From assembly GCA_905207625.1 (NCBI GenBank), contig CAJLLT010000039.1:1-7859 (forward strand): DNA of 7,859 nt. Reading direction: 5' to 3'. This document shows, in pieces, positions 4,591 through 7,859 of this stretch (the first letter of the stretch is position 1; each line of letters opens with the position of its first letter). The notes under the pieces were generated by a model. The model saw only the letters and a program-made list of their open reading frames with translations, did not search any database and was not told where the DNA came from. Source of the DNA: an uncultured Eubacteriales bacterium (GTDB taxonomy: Bacteria; Bacillota; Clostridia; Oscillospirales; UBA644). The translations under genes and the position numbers were made by a program.

Positions 4591-5442
4591 ATGAAAATAT
4601 CGGAAAAATACCGAAGGAAAAAATCTTTTTCCTTCGAAATATTTCCTCCTAAGGGAGACCTCAGTCTTGAGCAGGCAAAAACGTGCCTGGACCAGCTGGC
4701 ACCGTTGTCGCCAAGCTTTATAAGCGTAACCTATTCCGCGGGAGGCGGCGGGAACAGCGAAAAAACAATTGATATTGCGGAAATGATCAAAAACCGCTAC
4801 GGAATTGATTCCGTGGCGCACCTTACATGTTTTAACTCAGACCCGGAAACGATAAGGAAAAACGCCGACCTGCTGAAGATCAAAGGCGTTGAAAACGTTC
4901 TGGCTTTAAGAGGAGATGCTGCGGGAGAACAGCAAAATTCCGAATTCAGGCATGCATCTGATCTGATCGCCTTTCTGAAAAAGCACTACGATTTTTGTAT
5001 CGGTGCCGCCTGCTACCCGGAAGGACATGCCCAGAGCGAAACGCTTCAACAGGATATTGAAGCCCTGAAAATCAAACAGGATGCGGGAGCAGACTTTTTT
5101 GTTTCCCAGCTGTTTTTTGACAATCGGTATTTTTACGACTTTATGGACAAAGCCCTTGCCTCGGGAATAAATATCCCTGTCTGCGCGGGGGTGATGCCTA
5201 TACTCGGAAAATCCCAGGTCGAAAGAATGGTATACATGTGCTGTGCTTCGTTACCTTCGGCAATCGTCCGACTTCTCAACAAATATGAAAATGACCCGAC
5301 ATCCCTCAGGAGTGCCGGAATAGAGTACGCTGCAAACCAGTGCTGGGAGCTTTCCGAAAATGGAGTTGCAGATGTTCACATCTATACCATGAATCAACCG
5401 GATATAGCCAGAACGATTTCCGATCACATAGATCAGCGCTGA
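4591..5442 (+). CDS. metF: Methylenetetrahydrofolate reductase
   Basis: A 283-residue TIM-barrel flavoprotein that reduces 5,10-methylene-tetrahydrofolate to 5-methyl-tetrahydrofolate, using FAD. Its length is typical of bacterial MetF. Key positions: SFEIFPPK (13-20... hallmark start) with the catalytic glutamate E16; AHLTC (76-80); ALRGD (105-109), whose D109 corresponds to the E. coli FAD-site aspartate D120; CYPEGH (141-146); DAGADFFVSQLFFD (164-177) with Q173 matching E. coli folate-binding Q183; and VHIYTMNQ (262-269), the usual HFYTLN region. The ATG at 4591 has GGGGA eight bases upstream. metH follows 16 bp after the stop, so the methyl donor and its user are made together. AGA and AGG code 7 of its 12 arginines. 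The natural electron donor (NADH or ferredoxin through a partner) cannot be told; no metV is adjacent on this side. Confidence 0.95.
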   Translation: MKISEKYRRKKSFSFEIFPPKGDLSLEQAKTCLDQLAPLSPSFISVTYSAGGGGNSEKTIDIAEMIKNRYGIDSVAHLTCFNSDPETIRKNADLLKIKGVENVLALRGDAAGEQQNSEFRHASDLIAFLKKHYDFCIGAACYPEGHAQSETLQQDIEALKIKQDAGADFFVSQLFFDNRYFYDFMDKALASGINIPVCAGVMPILGKSQVERMVYMCCASLPSAIVRLLNKYENDPTSLRSAGIEYAANQCWELSENGVADVHIYTMNQPDIARTISDHIDQR

Positions 5443-5458
5443 AAAAGGGAGGTTGCGG

Positions 5459-7798
5459 ATGAAACCATCTTTTGATAATTTTATTCTTTTTGACGGCGGG
5501 TTCGGAACCATGTTGCAAAAATACGGAATGACCGCCGGACAAAGACCTGACCTGCTCAATCTGACTGACCCGGCGCTGATCAAAAAGATCCACTCGGAAT
5601 ACGTTGCTGCCGGCGCAGACATCGTCACAACCAACACCTTCGGTGCAAACGCATACAAACTAGGAAATGACGCATCGGTCGAAGAGGTGGTGTCTGCAGC
5701 GGTCAGAATCGCAAAAGACAGCGGCGCAAAGTCCGTAGCCCTGGACATCGGACCTATCGGAACACTGCTTGAACCCTACGGACATATTTCCTTCGGACAG
5801 GCTTATGAAATGTTCCGCAGTCAGGTCATTGCGGGGGCAAAAGCAGGGGCTGACGCAGTGATAATTGAGACAATGTCGGACCTGTTGGAAGCAAAGGCGG
5901 CTGTTCTTGCGGTAAAAGAAAACTCCTCGCTTCCGGTATTCGTAACAATGACATATGCGGAGGACGGAAGAACGTTTCTCGGAACAGATCCCGTATCCGC
6001 AACGGTTACTCTTTGCGCTCTCGGCGTTGACGCAGTCGGAGTAAACTGTTCCCTCGGTCCGGAAAGCCTTGGACCGGTCATAAAACAGATACTTGATTAC
6101 GCTACGGTTCCAGTGATAGTCCAACCGAATGCAGGGCTTCCGGTGATAGAAAACGGAGACACCGTATACAGGATAAAACCTGAGGATTTCTGCAAAAACA
6201 TGGAGGAATTCGTGGACTCCGGCGTCCGTATCGTCGGTGGGTGTTGCGGTACGACTCCGGAATTCACCGCAGCATTGAGAAAAATGCTTTCGGGTAAGAC
6301 CTTTTCCCCGATGTTACCTCCGAAATATACGGCTTTTTCCAGCGCAAGAAAAACCGTAATACTTTCAGACTCGACTGCCGTAATAGGCGAGAGGATAAAC
6401 CCCACCGGAAAGAAAAAAATGAAGGAGGCTCTCCGGACGGAGAACTATGCCTACATTTATGATGAAGCTCTGGCTCAGGAAAAAGCCGGGGCAGATATTC
6501 TCGACGTCAATGCAGGACTGCCGGAGATCGACGAAACCGCCGTTCTCAGCGAACTGGTAAAGCAGCTTCAGCAGATAACTCCCCTACCCCTCCAGATCGA
6601 CAGTTCTGATCCGCAGGCCATAGAGGCATCCGTCAGAATATACGCCGGAAAACCCATCATAAATTCGGTAAATGGCAAGCAGGAAAGCCTCGACACAATT
6701 CTTCCCATAGCGAAAAAATACGGTGCCGCCGTAGTAGGATTGACGCTTGACGAAAACGGGATCCCGGAAACGGCCCAGGAAAGACTGAAAGTTGCGGAAA
6801 AGATAGTAGCAGCGGCTGAAAAATACGGAATATCAAAGGAAAACGTATTGATAGATTGCCTGGTGCTGACAGCTTCCACCAATCAGGATATTGTTATGCA
6901 GACCCTTCGGGCTGTCACCCTGGTCAAGGAAAAACTCGGAGTAAAAACCGTTCTTGGTGTAAGTAATGTTTCCTTCGGATTACCGGAAAGGGAACTTATA
7001 AATACGACATTTCTTGCCGCTGCGTTCGGTGCCGGACTGGATATGCCTATACTCAATCCCCTTTCCGAATCTTACATGAAGGCCGTTTCTGCGTTCAAAG
7101 TTCTCAACAATGAAGACAGATCTGCCGAAAATTTCATTACCTCTCTGAATTCCGGCGAAAACTCGCCCGCGGAGAACGCTCAGACCGTGCGATCGGCAAT
7201 AATCAGCGGACTCAAGGGAAAAACCGGGACACTGACCGCCGAAATGCTCAAAACTCAGTCAGCCACGGATATCATAAACAGCCACTTTATCCCGGCGCTT
7301 GATGAGGTGGGCAGAAAATTCGAAAAGGGTGAATTTTTCCTGCCCCAGCTCATGGCATCTGCGGAGGCGGTAAAAGAAGGATTCAATGTTATAAAAAGCA
7401 CCTGCAGTACAGATATCAAGCACGATAAAGGAAGGATAGTCATTGCAACAGTAAAGGGAGATATACACGATATAGGCAAAAACATTGTGTGTATGCTCCT
7501 TGAAAACTATGGCTATGACGTTATAGATCTGGGCAGAGATACTGACCCTCAGCTCATAGTCGATACAGTACTTCAGCAGAATATCCGTCTGGTGGGACTC
7601 AGCGCGCTGATGACCACAACGGTTAGGAACATGACTGTAACCATAGAGAAACTCCGGGCGGCAGGCGCGGACTGCAAAGTAATCGTGGGCGGTGCTGTCC
7701 TGAATGAAGAATATGCGAAACTCGTCGGCGCGGATTATTACGCAAAAGATGCGGCTGAGACTGTAAGAATTGCGGCGGAAGTATTCGGAAACAGATAA
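5459..7798 (+). CDS. metH: Cobalamin-dependent methionine synthase, short form without reactivation domain
   Basis: A 779-residue enzyme that transfers the methyl group of 5-methyl-tetrahydrofolate to homocysteine through cobalamin. Residues 1-285 are the homocysteine-binding barrel with FDGGFGTML (11-19) and zinc ligands C197 (GVNCS) and C262/C263 (GGCCGT). Residues about 305-560 are the pterin-binding barrel: GERINPTGKKK (310-320), DVNAGLP (349-355), DSSDPQAIEA (381-390), NSVNGK (402-407), GVSNVSFGLPER (500-511). Residues about 575-655 are the helical cap (FFLPQLMASAEAV, 626-638). Residues 657-779 are the cobalamin Rossmann domain with the axial histidine H670 in GDIHDIGKNIV, plus GLSALMTTT and VGGAVLN. 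The protein ends there and lacks the roughly 330-residue C-terminal AdoMet activation domain of E. coli MetH. This is usual in many Bacillota, so a separate reactivation protein is presumably coded elsewhere. The ATG at 5459 is preferred over an in-frame TTG at 5453 because GGGAGG (5447-5452) is six bases before the ATG. Confidence 0.95.
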   Translation: MKPSFDNFILFDGGFGTMLQKYGMTAGQRPDLLNLTDPALIKKIHSEYVAAGADIVTTNTFGANAYKLGNDASVEEVVSAAVRIAKDSGAKSVALDIGPIGTLLEPYGHISFGQAYEMFRSQVIAGAKAGADAVIIETMSDLLEAKAAVLAVKENSSLPVFVTMTYAEDGRTFLGTDPVSATVTLCALGVDAVGVNCSLGPESLGPVIKQILDYATVPVIVQPNAGLPVIENGDTVYRIKPEDFCKNMEEFVDSGVRIVGGCCGTTPEFTAALRKMLSGKTFSPMLPPKYTAFSSARKTVILSDSTAVIGERINPTGKKKMKEALRTENYAYIYDEALAQEKAGADILDVNAGLPEIDETAVLSELVKQLQQITPLPLQIDSSDPQAIEASVRIYAGKPIINSVNGKQESLDTILPIAKKYGAAVVGLTLDENGIPETAQERLKVAEKIVAAAEKYGISKENVLIDCLVLTASTNQDIVMQTLRAVTLVKEKLGVKTVLGVSNVSFGLPERELINTTFLAAAFGAGLDMPILNPLSESYMKAVSAFKVLNNEDRSAENFITSLNSGENSPAENAQTVRSAIISGLKGKTGTLTAEMLKTQSATDIINSHFIPALDEVGRKFEKGEFFLPQLMASAEAVKEGFNVIKSTCSTDIKHDKGRIVIATVKGDIHDIGKNIVCMLLENYGYDVIDLGRDTDPQLIVDTVLQQNIRLVGLSALMTTTVRNMTVTIEKLRAAGADCKVIVGGAVLNEEYAKLVGADYYAKDAAETVRIAAEVFGNR

Positions 7799-7810
7799 TA
7801 ACGGAAAAAT

Positions 7811-7840
7811 AAATATCCCCCCGTAAAACGGGGGGTATTT
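7811..7840 (+). terminator. Terminator of the metF-metH operon
   Basis: A hairpin of AAATA-T-CCCCCCG (7811-7823) with CGGGGGGTATTT (7829-7840) and a five-base TAAAA loop, 13 bp after the metH stop; one T is bulged. The plus-strand T-tract is short and interrupted. On the minus strand the hairpin is followed by ATTTATTTTT, so it may also stop a gene converging from the right. Confidence 0.8.
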
Positions 7841-7859
7841 CAGTTTCGGGCATAGCCCT

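Overview
The window looks like chromosome from a low-to-mid GC Bacillota, most likely an anaerobic gut-type member of class Clostridia. The pointers are strong AGGAGG-type ribosome binding sites, consensus TTGACA/TATAAT promoters, an iron-containing alcohol dehydrogenase beside an iron-sulfur-flavoprotein-like reductase, and a short MetH without an AdoMet reactivation domain. The genus cannot be named from this sequence alone.

Layout. Positions 1-197 hold no gene. They contain a stretch resembling the 3' flank of the tRNA further right, and a set of TTTAGATGC-type repeats that may be one end of an IS21-like insertion sequence. Positions 198-2711 are a tight four-gene operon on the minus strand. 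In transcription order it encodes an 84-residue protein of unknown function, an iron-type alcohol dehydrogenase, a flavodoxin-fold reductase with a CX2CX2CX5C motif, and a cyclophilin-like lipoprotein. Neighbouring genes overlap or lie 14 bp apart. A LysR-family regulator (2850-3737) is divergent from it. The 138-bp gap between the two contains a promoter for each side and a TGATAT-N11-ATATCA dyad, placed where a LysR-type regulator would be expected to bind.

Positions 3738-4363 carry no credible gene but are rich in structure. There are two tandem hairpin units of about 70 bp with compensatory stem changes, three degenerate copies of a T-arm-like motif, and two terminator-like hairpins. A tRNA-Gln(UUG) gene follows on the minus strand (4364-4438) with a near-consensus promoter.

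Positions 4591-7798 are a plus-strand metF-metH operon for the folate and cobalamin branch of methionine synthesis. It is driven by an extended -10 promoter and closed by a GC-rich hairpin. MetF makes 5-methyl-tetrahydrofolate, and MetH passes the methyl group through cobalamin to homocysteine. The left operon looks like an inducible redox or aldehyde-handling unit under LysR control; that role is inferred from families and layout. The two halves differ in arginine codon use, so they may have different histories. The points most worth a second look are the possible dual start in the lipoprotein gene, the tandem structured repeat at 3843-3977, and the LysR operator.
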